The notes under the pieces are model-generated. The model saw only the letters and a program-made list of their open reading frames with translations. It did not search any database and was not told the origin of the DNA. Of a stretch of 64,000 nt of DNA, positions 56,017-64,000 are shown one piece after another. The translations under genes and the position numbers were made by a program. This stretch comes from Chitinophaga pinensis (GTDB taxonomy: Bacteria; Bacteroidota; Bacteroidia; B-17B0; Aurantibacillaceae). Every line of letters begins with the position of its first letter. Positions within the stretch are counted from its first letter, which is position 1. The stretch spans positions 1-64,000 of the forward strand of contig CAMCZO010000004.1 in NCBI GenBank assembly GCA_945887955.1. Direction: 5' to 3'.

Positions 56017-56439
56017 ATGAAAATTATAAAAACATTAACTTTTACTTTGCTATTTACAGGAGCTGTTTTTAATTCATCTATTTATGGAAACAATAAATCA
56101 TTAGTATCAAAAATTGATGATACCCCTTCTAAAACTATTTGTATTAAAAATCCGGCTGCTTCTAATACAACAGATTTTTTTTCTAATACAATTCAGTTTT
56201 CATTCGAAATTTATAAAGCTGGTTCTAAAGATGATGTATTAAAAATAATTAATTCCTTTAAAAATGACCCAGCGGTAGAAAGTTGCTCTGAAGGAGTTTT
56301 AACTGGAGATTATTTAGCGATTAGTTTAACTTTAAAATCAAATAAAAACAAAGCTTGGTTTATTAAATCATTTAAAAAAGCTGGATTAAAGACTATTAAA
56401 ATAAATAACAATCCAATTATTGAAATTGATAAAATATAG
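56017..56439 (+). CDS. Secreted protein with HMA-like fold, function unknown
   Basis: A 140-residue exported protein with a signal peptide (cleavage near SSIYG). The mature end (about 65-138) has the beta-alpha-beta-beta-alpha-beta pattern of heavy-metal-associated domains (FSFEIYKAGSKDDVLKIINSF, AISLTLKSNK, TIKINNNPIIEI) but lacks the CxxC metal motif. It converges on a Cys/Lys-rich small protein across one bidirectional terminator. Confidence 0.65.
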   Translation: MKIIKTLTFTLLFTGAVFNSSIYGNNKSLVSKIDDTPSKTICIKNPAASNTTDFFSNTIQFSFEIYKAGSKDDVLKIINSFKNDPAVESCSEGVLTGDYLAISLTLKSNKNKAWFIKSFKKAGLKTIKINNNPIIEIDKI

Positions 56440-56458
56440 TTCTTAAATTTTAGTCAAA

Positions 56459-56492
56459 AAAAAAGCTTAGAAATTATTTCTAAGCTTTTTTT
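56459..56492. terminator. Bidirectional terminator
   Basis: AGCTTAGAAA / TTTCTAAGCT stem around TTA with A-run before and T-run after, placed between two convergent small genes. Confidence 0.9.
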
Positions 56493-56504
56493 ATAATTAA
56501 TAAA

Positions 56505-56723
56505 TTATTTTTTTTCTGTTTCTTTATTGATAGCTGTCTCAGCTTTCTTTTTACAGCAAGATTTTTCTCCTTTAGCGCATCCTTCTTTTTTTTCTCCAGC
56601 ACAGGCTTTAGAATCTTTTTTACACTCTTTTTTGTTTTTGTCTTTATCGTCGCCTTTTGTATTAGCTACAATAGTGCTTCCTAACAAACCTGCGAAAGCA
56701 GCCATTAAAAGTATTTTTTTCAT
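56505..56723 (-). CDS. Small exported Cys/Lys-rich protein
   Basis: The ATG at 56723 gives 72 residues: a signal peptide (MKKILLMAAFAGLLGSTIVA), then a short mature region almost entirely Lys, Asp, Glu, Cys and Ala. Six Cys are spaced as KKEC-KKDSKAC-AGEKKEGC-AKGEKSCC. An upstream in-frame ATG at 56753 would add residues that spoil the signal peptide. The Cys pattern suggests metal binding or redox buffering in the periplasm; no family is recognised. Confidence 0.75.
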   Translation of the reverse strand: MKKILLMAAFAGLLGSTIVANTKGDDKDKNKKECKKDSKACAGEKKEGCAKGEKSCCKKKAETAINKETEKK

Positions 56724-56845
56724 ATTGTTAATTTTTAAATGTTTATGACTCAAATTTACTATATTATTCTATTACAAGATGTTAAAATTGAATAATTAAT
56801 AAATTTTATATGATTTTATTGAATTAGATGCTTAAAAAAGGGTTT

Positions 56846-57937
56846 TTATTTATTATCCTGAAGTTTTAAAACAGCAGTAATTGGGTAATGGTCGGTAAAA
56901 GTAATGGGGCTTTTAATGTAATTTAAGCAAGTAAATAAAGGAGAATGTAAGATATAATCTATTCTAAATTGAGGCCAATTTCCAGCATAAGTTTGACCTA
57001 ATCCATTTCCTTTTTCTATAAAGCTATCTTTTAAGCTTTTAGATAAGTTTTCGTAACTATAGGAAGCACCTGTATCATTAAAGTCACCACATAATATTAT
57101 TTTATATTTACAGGTTTTTAAATGAGCTACTATCATATCAACTTGTTGTGCTCTTTTTATAAAAGCTATTTTTAATCGTTTTATAATATTTTTACTATTT
57201 TCAACATCATTGCTTATATTTTCTGAAACTAAATCATCTATAAATTTATTATCGGTTTTACTAAAACCGATAGACTGAAGATGAATATTATATACTCGAA
57301 TTGTGTCATTATTGATTAAAATATCGGAGTAAATACATAAATTATTGTTTTTAGTATCAAAGATCATTTTTCCTTCATTTAAGATAGGATATTTACTGAA
57401 AGTTGCAATACCCCAATGTTTTTTTGATTTTCGAGATGCTGTATATTCTGTATGATGATAATCTATTTTTAATATTTTTTTTACATCGGTAATGTTATTA
57501 AAGTTATTATTCTCTTCAGAGGTAAAAAATTCTTGTAAGCATAAAATATCTGGATTAATTTCTGCTAAATTATTTAAAATTTTTATTCTATTTCCTTTAC
57601 TTTTTTTCCATTGATATAGATCAAAAAGCATAGAATTATATGATGTTATTTTTATTTGATTGCTCTGCTTTAATTTGTTTGAAGTATTAAATTGAATATA
57701 ATTAAATGCTGTTGGTAAACACAGTAATAATGTTGATATGCTTATAATAATATCAGACTTGAATTGAAAAAGCCAATAAAATATAAACAATAAATTTATA
57801 AAAAATAAAAAAGGAAAGGCTAATCCAAAAAATGCAGGTAACCAAAATAGTAATGGGGAAATATATTTTGCAGAAACAGATATTAATAAAAAAACTGCAA
57901 TTATGTAGTTTAACCATAAAAATATCTTGTTGATAAT
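56846..57937 (-). CDS. Membrane-anchored EEP-family (DNase I-like) hydrolase, start codon unclear
   Basis: The catalytic region shows SYNSMLFDLYQW, DILCLQEFF (metal Glu), FSKYPIL, RVYNIHLQS, IILCGDFNDTGASYSYE and TDHYPITAVLKL. From the first ordinary start (TTG at 57790) only one helix is present. The frame stays open for 76 codons upstream, directly after the map stop, and encodes two further helices (IFLWLNYIIAVFLLISVSA and PLLFWLPAFFGLAFPFLFF), the normal three-helix start of this family. No ATG, GTG or TTG exists there. The ATT at 57937 is my guess. It is the last gene of the gpm-HAD-map unit. Confidence 0.82.
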   Translation of the reverse strand: MINKIFLWLNYIIAVFLLISVSAKYISPLLFWLPAFFGLAFPFLFFINLLFIFYWLFQFKSDIIISISTLLLCLPTAFNYIQFNTSNKLKQSNQIKITSYNSMLFDLYQWKKSKGNRIKILNNLAEINPDILCLQEFFTSEENNNFNNITDVKKILKIDYHHTEYTASRKSKKHWGIATFSKYPILNEGKMIFDTKNNNLCIYSDILINNDTIRVYNIHLQSIGFSKTDNKFIDDLVSENISNDVENSKNIIKRLKIAFIKRAQQVDMIVAHLKTCKYKIILCGDFNDTGASYSYENLSKSLKDSFIEKGNGLGQTYAGNWPQFRIDYILHSPLFTCLNYIKSPITFTDHYPITAVLKLQDNK

Positions 57938-58018
57938 TGATAATTTTCTTCGCTCTTTTAAAAGAACTAAGTTTCGTAATTCATCAATAGATATTTTTGA
58001 AAATAAAGAAATTAGATT

Positions 58019-58810
58019 TTATTTTTTATTATTTAATGCTTCTTCAATAAACTTAAATGAACTTAATATTTCTGGTTTCCCATCAATAATCGCAACATTG
58101 TGTTCAAAATGTGCACTTGGCTTTCCGTCGTAAGTTATAATTGTCCAGCCATCGTTAAGTTGCTTAATATTTTTTGATCCTAAGTTTATCATGGGCTCAA
58201 TTGCTAAAACCATCCCTTCTTTAAGTTTTTGGCCATCGCCACGCTTACCATAATTTGGAACTTCAGGTTTTTCATGTAAATTTTTTCCTAATCCATGACC
58301 AACTAATTCTCTAACTACACCAAATCCATTTTTTTCAGCATGTTGTTGAATTGCGAAACTAATGTCTCCAATTCTATTTCCGCTTATCATTTGTTCAATT
58401 CCTAGATATAAACTTTCTTTTGTTACTGTTATTAATTTTTGGATTTCGGGTGAGATTTCACCTACAGCGAAAGTATAAGCATGATCGCCATAAAACCCAT
58501 TTTTTTTAACACCACAGTCTACCGAAATAATATCACCTTCTCTCAAAGGTTTTTTAGTAGGAACGCCATGAACCACTGCTTCGTTGATTGAAATGCATAA
58601 AGTTGCAGGAAATGGGTTTTTTTTACTTCCATACCCTTTAAATCCTGGTATTCCACCATTATCTAAAATAAATTCTTCGGCCAATTTATCTAAATAAATA
58701 GGTTCAACACCCGGTTTAACTTCTTTTGCAACAATTGCTAATGTTTTAGAAACCATTAATGCCGACTCACGAATCAATTCAATTTCTTCTCTTGTTTTTA
58801 AATAAATCAT
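58019..58810 (-). CDS. map: Methionine aminopeptidase
   Basis: Removes N-terminal Met from new proteins. The 263-residue type I enzyme shows AVVHGVPTKKPLREGDIISVDCGV (His and two metal Asp), YGDHAYTFAVGE, VVRELVGHGLGKNLHEKPEVPN (metal His), GMVLAIEPMINLG (metal Glu) and SAHFEHNVAI (metal Glu). It overlaps the HAD gene by four bases (ATGA). Confidence 0.96.
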   Translation of the reverse strand: MIYLKTREEIELIRESALMVSKTLAIVAKEVKPGVEPIYLDKLAEEFILDNGGIPGFKGYGSKKNPFPATLCISINEAVVHGVPTKKPLREGDIISVDCGVKKNGFYGDHAYTFAVGEISPEIQKLITVTKESLYLGIEQMISGNRIGDISFAIQQHAEKNGFGVVRELVGHGLGKNLHEKPEVPNYGKRGDGQKLKEGMVLAIEPMINLGSKNIKQLNDGWTIITYDGKPSAHFEHNVAIIDGKPEILSSFKFIEEALNNKK

Positions 58811-59265
58811 TTGGAACCGAATAGTTTTTTAAAAATTGAGCCTGTATTTTTATAATTTGAATGGGCTTCTGGATTTTTTAATTGATGCATAAATTCTTCG
58901 CCATCTGGATGTAATGTTTGCCACACTTCTCCCCATCCAATAAAACCACCAATATTTCTATCGTCTATAAACACATCGGCATTAATTTTTCTAGAAATGT
59001 TTTCATCTCTAGCTTCTTCATTAAAGTTGCTATTAATGGCGTAAAATTCAATTCCATTTTCTTTACAATAATTAACAGCATCTTCTAATTGAGTTCCTGT
59101 TCTAATGGTCCATAAAATTAATTTATGCCCTTTTTGCTGAAGCGCTTTTAAAGTCATAAAAGCAAAGCGCATTTCTTTTCCAATTTTAGGAAATTTGTGT
59201 TCTACAATTGTACCATCAAAGTCAATTGCAATAACTTTACTATTTGGATTTAAAAAGTTTTGCAT
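58807..59265 (-). CDS. HAD-type hydrolase of the BT0820 kind
   Basis: A 152-residue cytoplasmic HAD phosphatase with the nucleophile motif VIAIDFDGTIVEH (Asp15, Asp17), the second motif LILWTIRTGTQ near 54-64, and VFIDDRNIGG near 119-128. A small cap is present only as a loop. Relatives in Bacteroides act on small phosphorylated substrates; the substrate here is unknown. It lies between a phosphoglycerate mutase gene (3 bases upstream) and map (overlap). Confidence 0.9.
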   Translation of the reverse strand: MQNFLNPNSKVIAIDFDGTIVEHKFPKIGKEMRFAFMTLKALQQKGHKLILWTIRTGTQLEDAVNYCKENGIEFYAINSNFNEEARDENISRKINADVFIDDRNIGGFIGWGEVWQTLHPDGEEFMHQLKNPEAHSNYKNTGSIFKKLFGSK

Positions 59266-59268
59266 CGT

Positions 59269-59874
59269 TTATAAATTTTTTACGTTTAACACCTTCATAT
59301 TTTCATCTAATTCGTATAGTCTGGGTTGTGCCGTGCCTATTTCAAATTCAAGTATTTGTTCGGGAGTCATTTGTTCTAAAAACATGATTAAAGCGCGAAG
59401 GCTATTGCCATGCGCAACAATAATAATACTCTTTCCTTCTTTTAATTTTGGAATTATTTCATCTTTAAAATATGGAAGAACTCTTGCGGCAGTATCTTTT
59501 AAACTTTCACCATTTGGAGGAGGAATATCATAACTTCTGCGCCAAATTTTAACTTGTTCTTCGCCATACTTTTTAGCAGTTTCTGTTTTATCTAAACCTT
59601 CTAAATCTCCATACATTCTCTCGTTAAGAGCTTTATCAAAAGTAATGGGGATTTCTGAATGATTTGCTGTTTTTAAAGCAATTTTTAAGGTATTTTGAGC
59701 TCTTAAAAGAGAAGACGAGTAAGCGTAATCAAAATGTAAATTTTGTATTTTATATCCAGCTTGTTTTGCTTCTTCAATTCCTTTCGGACTTAATTCTACA
59801 TCAACCCAACCCGTAAATTTATTTTCTAAATTCCAAACACTTTGTCCGTGTCTAAAAATAAGTAATTGTGCCAT
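59269..59874 (-). CDS. gpmA: 2,3-bisphosphoglycerate-dependent phosphoglycerate mutase
   Basis: Interconverts 3- and 2-phosphoglycerate. The 201-residue protein has LIFRHGQSVWNLENKFTGW with catalytic His9, LNERMYGDLEGLDKTE near 83-98, RRSYDIPPPNGESLKD, and VAHGNSLRALIMFLE near 150-164. It is shorter than E. coli GpmA (about 250) but keeps all motifs, as in other Bacteroidota. A CAAATTTA at 59888-59895 is a minus-strand -7-like box. Confidence 0.93.
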   Translation of the reverse strand: MAQLLIFRHGQSVWNLENKFTGWVDVELSPKGIEEAKQAGYKIQNLHFDYAYSSSLLRAQNTLKIALKTANHSEIPITFDKALNERMYGDLEGLDKTETAKKYGEEQVKIWRRSYDIPPPNGESLKDTAARVLPYFKDEIIPKLKEGKSIIIVAHGNSLRALIMFLEQMTPEQILEFEIGTAQPRLYELDENMKVLNVKNL

Positions 59875-59938
59875 ATCTTAATACACACAAATTTAACGAA
59901 TATTTTGAAATGACTTTGTTTAATTTAATATGCAAGAA

Positions 59939-60727
59939 TTAGTTTTTTAATTTAAAAATACAAATACAACGAAAACCCAACATTGCAGAAGGTTTTTCAT
60001 ATGGTATGTCTTTTCCTACCCTACATTCTTCTAAAATATTTCTCCAGCTACCTCCTTTACTTATTCCTTTTTCCAAAACCATTTCTGATACATTACCAAT
60101 CATATTGTATAAATTGAAACTGTTAGGCCAATAAGAATATACTGGTGCGGTTACATCCATTCCTATTCGATTTTTATCTCCTTTTATCCATTCTACAGAA
60201 TCTTTTGCCCAACGGTGGTTAAATGTGATTAATCCTTTTTCGTTTTTTCCTTTATTATGAAATACTCCAGAACCAAGATTACTTATAAATTCCCATTGTT
60301 CTTTAGAAGGTAATTTGTATTCAATTTTTAAACTTTTTTTATATGCAATGCTATAAAATTCTTTTACTCTTTCGGTTCTCCATTTACAAAAAGCAATAGC
60401 TTGTTCAAAAGTTATGCCAACAACAGGAAAATTGCGATAAGCCTTATGACGGTAATAATTATGAACATATGGTTCATTAAATGATTCTTTATTTCTCCAA
60501 ACTAAAGTGTCGGGTACAACAGCTTTGTATTCAGATGAGTTTTTACCATATTTTGTGCATGTCCAATATTCAAATTCTAACCAAGATAGATTACTTACCT
60601 CTGTTTCGTCGGCAAATAAAGTGTCGTTAATTTTTACTGTACCTGGTGGAATAAATTTTTTGAAATTTGATTTATTAAATGCCAAGCTAATGATAACAAA
60701 TAATAATATTATAATTTGTTTTATCAT
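59939..60727 (-). CDS. SUMF1/formylglycine-generating enzyme-like protein
   Basis: A 262-residue exported protein with an N-terminal hydrophobic segment (about 3-16) and the sulfatase-modifying-factor fold: FIPPGTVKINDTLFADETEVSN, FPVVGITFEQAIAFCKWRTERV, KLPSKEQWEFIS, NMIGNVSEMVLEKGISKGGSWRN, and GFRCICIF at the end. The paired active-site Cys of true FGE are not clear, so it is more likely a structural or binding relative (as GldK is). It overlaps the anti-sigma-like gene by four bases (ATGA), which ties it to the sigma operon. Confidence 0.83.
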   Translation of the reverse strand: MIKQIIILLFVIISLAFNKSNFKKFIPPGTVKINDTLFADETEVSNLSWLEFEYWTCTKYGKNSSEYKAVVPDTLVWRNKESFNEPYVHNYYRHKAYRNFPVVGITFEQAIAFCKWRTERVKEFYSIAYKKSLKIEYKLPSKEQWEFISNLGSGVFHNKGKNEKGLITFNHRWAKDSVEWIKGDKNRIGMDVTAPVYSYWPNSFNLYNMIGNVSEMVLEKGISKGGSWRNILEECRVGKDIPYEKPSAMLGFRCICIFKLKN

Positions 60728-62502
60728 ATTTCGAGTGCTTTTTTAAACTCAATAATATTTTCTGACATTTTTGGTAACGATTGTAAAATAAATTGACAGT
60801 TGTTTTTGTCTATGGTTTCATTGAAAGCGTTTTTAGAACAAATAAACAATATGTTTTTATGAAAAATACAAAATGAATAATTACCATTAGGTTCATAATT
60901 TAGTTTAGTTGCTTCGATTGCATTTAAACCATAAACCATTTTATTATCGTGATTTATTAAGTAAATATAATCTGGTTTTAAACTTTTTTTAGTTTCGTTT
61001 ATAATAAATATTGGTTTTATTTCAATGCCTTTAGAATTCGCGTGAGGACAATCAGAATTGTATATTCCAAATTGCGATATTTGAAATAATCGGGTTGTAC
61101 GATTTACGTTACTTAATGATTTAAAATTATTTGCCAGTTCATTTTGATCTTCTAAATTATATCTTTCAATTAGTTTTAATTTTTCAGCATTATAGGCCGC
61201 TTCTTTTTTCTTTATTTCTGCTAAATAAAATTTTTGTTTAGTTTCCATTTCTTTGATTAGTCTTTGCTCATCAGCTAATCTTTTATCTAGTAATTTTTGA
61301 TATGTTATGAGTTGATTTTCGTATTGAATTTGAGCAATTTTATAATCTGTTTCATTTAAAACAGGGTATACAATTAACTTCTCTTTTTTATTTCTATAAC
61401 TTAATTCTAATAAATAATTTTTTCCTTTAATTGTTCCTTGTTTAATTTTTAAATTACTCCAAGTAACTTCGTGTATTTCTTTGCTGTAATTTTTGTTTTC
61501 TGCTCCTACTTCAAATAAAATATTTTTAAAAGCCATTAATTCAGGAAACTCGTCAAAACTACCATCAATTTTAAAAGTAGGTTTATCTGGACTTGATTTT
61601 ATTGGTATATAGGGGATTTGACCTTTTGATAATTTATCTATGCTTTTATTACAAACTAAATTTACGCTATCAATTTTTTGAGGTATTTCAATTGTAATTT
61701 CTTTTTTGAGGGTGTTTAATTTTTTAGATTGACTTAATATTTCATTTAATTTTATTTCATTTTTGTTTTGTATAGAATGTGATAATTGATTTTTAATAAT
61801 TATATCTTTTCTTAAATAGTTCCATTTTTTACTAACTGTATCTAAGTAGTATTGATTAAAAATATCTTCATTATTTTTTGAACATAATTCTATTTCAATT
61901 TTTTTATTTTGTTTTATAAAAACGGGTTCGTTATTTTGATGTCCCTTAATATTAAACATACCTGCACTTTCAAAATTAAATGAATGTCCTAAACTATCAT
62001 AATGCATTGGTATACCGCTTAATATAACATCTCCAATGTCAAGCATTTCTTTATATTCAATTGTGACATCACCAATAATATCTTTTCCATTTTTATCTAC
62101 AAAACTATTTTTAGGAATTTTTATTTTAGTATTAGACGTATGTAAAATAGTTGTGTTTTTATTAGTATTTACTTTGTATTTAGTATTTGGTATTGTTATT
62201 TTTTTTGATGGAGTTTGAATAAAAGCTTTATTTTTTGTTTTTATAGATTGATTAGTACTTATTGCTTGACGCTTATTTTTTTGATTGTTTATAATAGAAA
62301 GATAGGAAACGGAACAAATGACTGTTATGCCTAAAATTATAGTGCTATAACGAATAATTTTATTTTTCCACCAACTTTTGTCGGCATTAGCTTTTTTTAG
62401 ACTGTGTTGCTTAAATTGTTCAACTAATTCATTAAAATTTTTATTTTTATTGATTTCTTGGTCACTTATTTTAGGCCTATCAATATTGAATTTTATACTC
62501 AT
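60724..62502 (-). CDS. Anti-sigma-like transmembrane protein
   Basis: The 592-residue protein has a cytoplasmic N-terminus of about 50 residues, one membrane helix (about 52-70, IIRYSTIILGITVICSVSYLS), and a large periplasmic part. The latter contains KIKIPKNSFVDKNGKDIIGDV, the GIPMHYDSLGHSFNFESAGMF block common in Bacteroidota surface-sensing proteins, and a coiled-coil near 395-450. It starts one base after the sigma gene, the usual position of a regulator. I see no classical zinc anti-sigma motif, so the role is inferred from position and topology. Confidence 0.72.
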   Translation of the reverse strand: MSIKFNIDRPKISDQEINKNKNFNELVEQFKQHSLKKANADKSWWKNKIIRYSTIILGITVICSVSYLSIINNQKNKRQAISTNQSIKTKNKAFIQTPSKKITIPNTKYKVNTNKNTTILHTSNTKIKIPKNSFVDKNGKDIIGDVTIEYKEMLDIGDVILSGIPMHYDSLGHSFNFESAGMFNIKGHQNNEPVFIKQNKKIEIELCSKNNEDIFNQYYLDTVSKKWNYLRKDIIIKNQLSHSIQNKNEIKLNEILSQSKKLNTLKKEITIEIPQKIDSVNLVCNKSIDKLSKGQIPYIPIKSSPDKPTFKIDGSFDEFPELMAFKNILFEVGAENKNYSKEIHEVTWSNLKIKQGTIKGKNYLLELSYRNKKEKLIVYPVLNETDYKIAQIQYENQLITYQKLLDKRLADEQRLIKEMETKQKFYLAEIKKKEAAYNAEKLKLIERYNLEDQNELANNFKSLSNVNRTTRLFQISQFGIYNSDCPHANSKGIEIKPIFIINETKKSLKPDYIYLINHDNKMVYGLNAIEATKLNYEPNGNYSFCIFHKNILFICSKNAFNETIDKNNCQFILQSLPKMSENIIEFKKALEI

Positions 62503-62503
62503 A

Positions 62504-63079
62504 TTAAACTTTAATTTTTGATATTGATTTTTTTAATTTTTCAATTATTCGATATACTCTAACTTTGGCGTTAACTTCACTTATTTCTAATATTTCGGCG
62601 ATTTCTTTAAATCCCTTTTTTTCAAAAAAACGTAATTCTATTATTTCTAAATCTTTTTGATTAAGTTCAAGTATTAATTTTTTAATTATGGGCAAATATT
62701 CCTCAAAAAACAGTTCGTTTGTTTCTTCACATATATTACGTAAATCACTAATGTCAGCATTAATTGTTTGTAGATCTTTTTTTGATTTGAATTCCTGCAT
62801 TATCTCATTATAGGCAATTCTATATAACCAACTTGCAAAAGGAACACCTTTAAACTGATATTTTGGTAAATTGATTAATGCCTTTAAAAAAATTTGACTT
62901 GTAATGTCAAATGAAGTGTCTTTACAATCTATTCTTTGATACACATAATTAAAAATTTTCTTGTAGTACTTCTCGTAAAGAGGAGCAAAATGATTTGGAT
63001 TTAATTTCGCAGCTTCTATAATTATTAACTCATCATTAAGTTGTTCGTTTGTATGATGAAAGTCTTTGTTAATATTCAT
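62504..63079 (-). CDS. ECF RNA polymerase sigma factor
   Basis: A 191-residue sigma-70 family protein. Region 2: FAPLYEKYYKKIFNYVYQRI near 32-51, FKGVPFASWLYRIAYNEI near 76-93. Region 4: LNQKDLEIIELRFFEKKGFKEIAEILEISEVNAKVRVYRIIEKLK near 139-183. No DNA recognition target can be deduced. Upstream, 63080-63281 is about 200 bases of AT-rich sequence with no gene. The sigma, anti-sigma-like and SUMF1-like genes form one tight operon. Confidence 0.93.
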   Translation of the reverse strand: MNINKDFHHTNEQLNDELIIIEAAKLNPNHFAPLYEKYYKKIFNYVYQRIDCKDTSFDITSQIFLKALINLPKYQFKGVPFASWLYRIAYNEIMQEFKSKKDLQTINADISDLRNICEETNELFFEEYLPIIKKLILELNQKDLEIIELRFFEKKGFKEIAEILEISEVNAKVRVYRIIEKLKKSISKIKV

Positions 63080-63281
63080 GTGTTAACATAATTATATATT
63101 ACCTATTATAATATAATTTAAGCATTTTAGATACGCCAATAATTCAAATAACATGTAACTTATAATTAAGTATTTGGTAATCAGTTACAATATATTTTAT
63201 ATAAATGAGCGAATTGACGTATTCTAATGGTGAGACTATTGTTTTGATGAGTATATAATTTAAATCTATATTAAAATAAAA

Positions 63282-64000
63282 TTAATCTTTTAATATTTTC
63301 GCTACTATTTCGCCAACTTTTGAGCCTATTGCAATTCCCATTCCACCCATTCTTACAGCAGCTATTACATTATTAGTTATGGGTTTGATTATTGGCTTTT
63401 TTTCATTTCCAACACCCATAATACCACTCCAGCGATGTTCAATTTCAAAAGCTGTATTAGGCAAAATCATTGTTTTTAGAAGATATTCTAAATGATTTTG
63501 AATTTTTGAATTCAATCCAATTTCGCTAGTTGCTTCTTTTTTTAAATTAATATTTCTTCCTCCTCCAAATAGTAATCTGTTTTTAATATTTCTAAAGTAA
63601 TAATAACCTTCTTGATAATGAAAAGTGCCTTTAATTTTTAATTGTGATATTGGTTTAGTAATAAGAACTTGAGCTCTGGCTGGATTAATATTATTTATTT
63701 TTAATAATTCATTTGCAAATCCATTAGTTGCAACAACTACTTTTTTTGCTTTAAAAACTCCGTTTATACTTTTTAATTCTACTTTCCCTCCTAAATCATT
63801 TATTGCCTTAATTTCTATGTTGTTTAAAACCGTTATTCCTTTTTTTTGTGCTAATAATAAAAGATTTAGCATCATTAATCCAGTATCAATTTGCCCTTCA
63901 TATTTATTTAAAATAATACCTTTTGTATTTTTAAAGCCAAAATTGTTTTTAGGATATTCAGAAAAGCAGTTTTTAAGTCCCAAATGTTGATATATTTCTT
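63282..64000 (-). CDS. FAD-dependent oxidoreductase, DAO/DadA-like (N-terminal part cut off by window edge)
   Basis: The frame is open to the window end (codons for EIYQH lie before the TTG at 63983), so the true start is outside. The 239 visible residues contain the substrate-barrel part of a DAO-fold enzyme (GQIDTGLMMLNLLLLAQKKGITVL, VVVATNGFANELLKI, RNIKNRLLFGGGRNIN, EHRWSGIMGVGNEKKPII) and the C-terminal FAD loop VRMGGMGIAIGSKVGEIVAKIL. It likely oxidises an amine or amino acid; the substrate is unknown. Confidence 0.88.
   Translation of the reverse strand, partial: EIYQHLGLKNCFSEYPKNNFGFKNTKGIILNKYEGQIDTGLMMLNLLLLAQKKGITVLNNIEIKAINDLGGKVELKSINGVFKAKKVVVATNGFANELLKINNINPARAQVLITKPISQLKIKGTFHYQEGYYYFRNIKNRLLFGGGRNINLKKEATSEIGLNSKIQNHLEYLLKTMILPNTAFEIEHRWSGIMGVGNEKKPIIKPITNNVIAAVRMGGMGIAIGSKVGEIVAKILKD

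Noticed and set aside
63080-63281. Small gene or RNA upstream of the sigma gene
   Set aside because: AT-rich sequence with no frame of note, hairpin or tRNA-like structure.

Overview
The window is chromosomal DNA of a low-GC member of the phylum Bacteroidota. This rests on PorP/SprF, type A and type B T9SS sorting tails, a TonB-dependent receptor, the rpmB-rpmG-DUF4295-ftsY cluster, YtxJ, and promoters of the form TTTG-N19/21-TAnnTTTG. Leaders are short and Shine-Dalgarno sequences are not evident. No rRNA, tRNA, prophage or CRISPR array was found.

Layout. 1-2690 (minus): a cut-off UbiA prenyltransferase, a sugar-phosphate transferase that starts surface polysaccharide, and a lipoprotein. 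2.9-7.3 kb: pcm, an outer-membrane protein, free-Met-sulfoxide reductase and ligA. 7.4-16.8 kb: a giant T9SS type B surface protein, a TonB receptor, and a TauE plus MBL-rhodanese sulfur pair. 16.9-25.1 kb: the most unusual locus, with three related secreted subunit-like proteins, a pilus-chaperone-like protein in operon with a MORN-type repeat protein, and a 1.2 kaa usher-like outer-membrane protein with a SPOR-like C-terminus. 25.1-47.7 kb is mostly housekeeping (prs, rplY, lhgO, PorP plus OmpA, ABC permease, folD, ffh, ribD, rpmB, rpmG, ftsY, fba, accD, ftsH, rsfS, birA, mpl, kdsA), interrupted by a SiaB/SiaC-type signalling pair. 47.7-50.2 kb: a PhoX/DUF839-like exported protein. 50.3-51.15 kb: a RAYT/REP mobile element with 28-bp terminal inverted repeats and 48-bp flanking direct repeats, just upstream of an arsenic operon (arsR, phosphatase-type reductase, Acr3). 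53.2-59.9 kb: rRNA pseudouridine synthase, ytxJ, two EEP-family phosphodiesterases, tadA, small secreted proteins, map, a HAD phosphatase and a phosphoglycerate mutase. 60-63.1 kb: an ECF sigma, anti-sigma-like membrane protein and SUMF1-like protein operon. The window ends inside an FAD oxidoreductase gene.

The genes fit a free-living, probably aerobic heterotroph with T9SS export and a bacillithiol-type redox system. The best candidate for an undescribed system is 16950-25058, which looks like a Bacteroidota analogue of a chaperone-usher fibre. This rests on architecture and on promoter and terminator layout, not on any database search. A second theme is start codons other than ATG, including apparent ATT and ATA starts where a signal peptide or membrane segment begins upstream of the first ATG, GTG or TTG.
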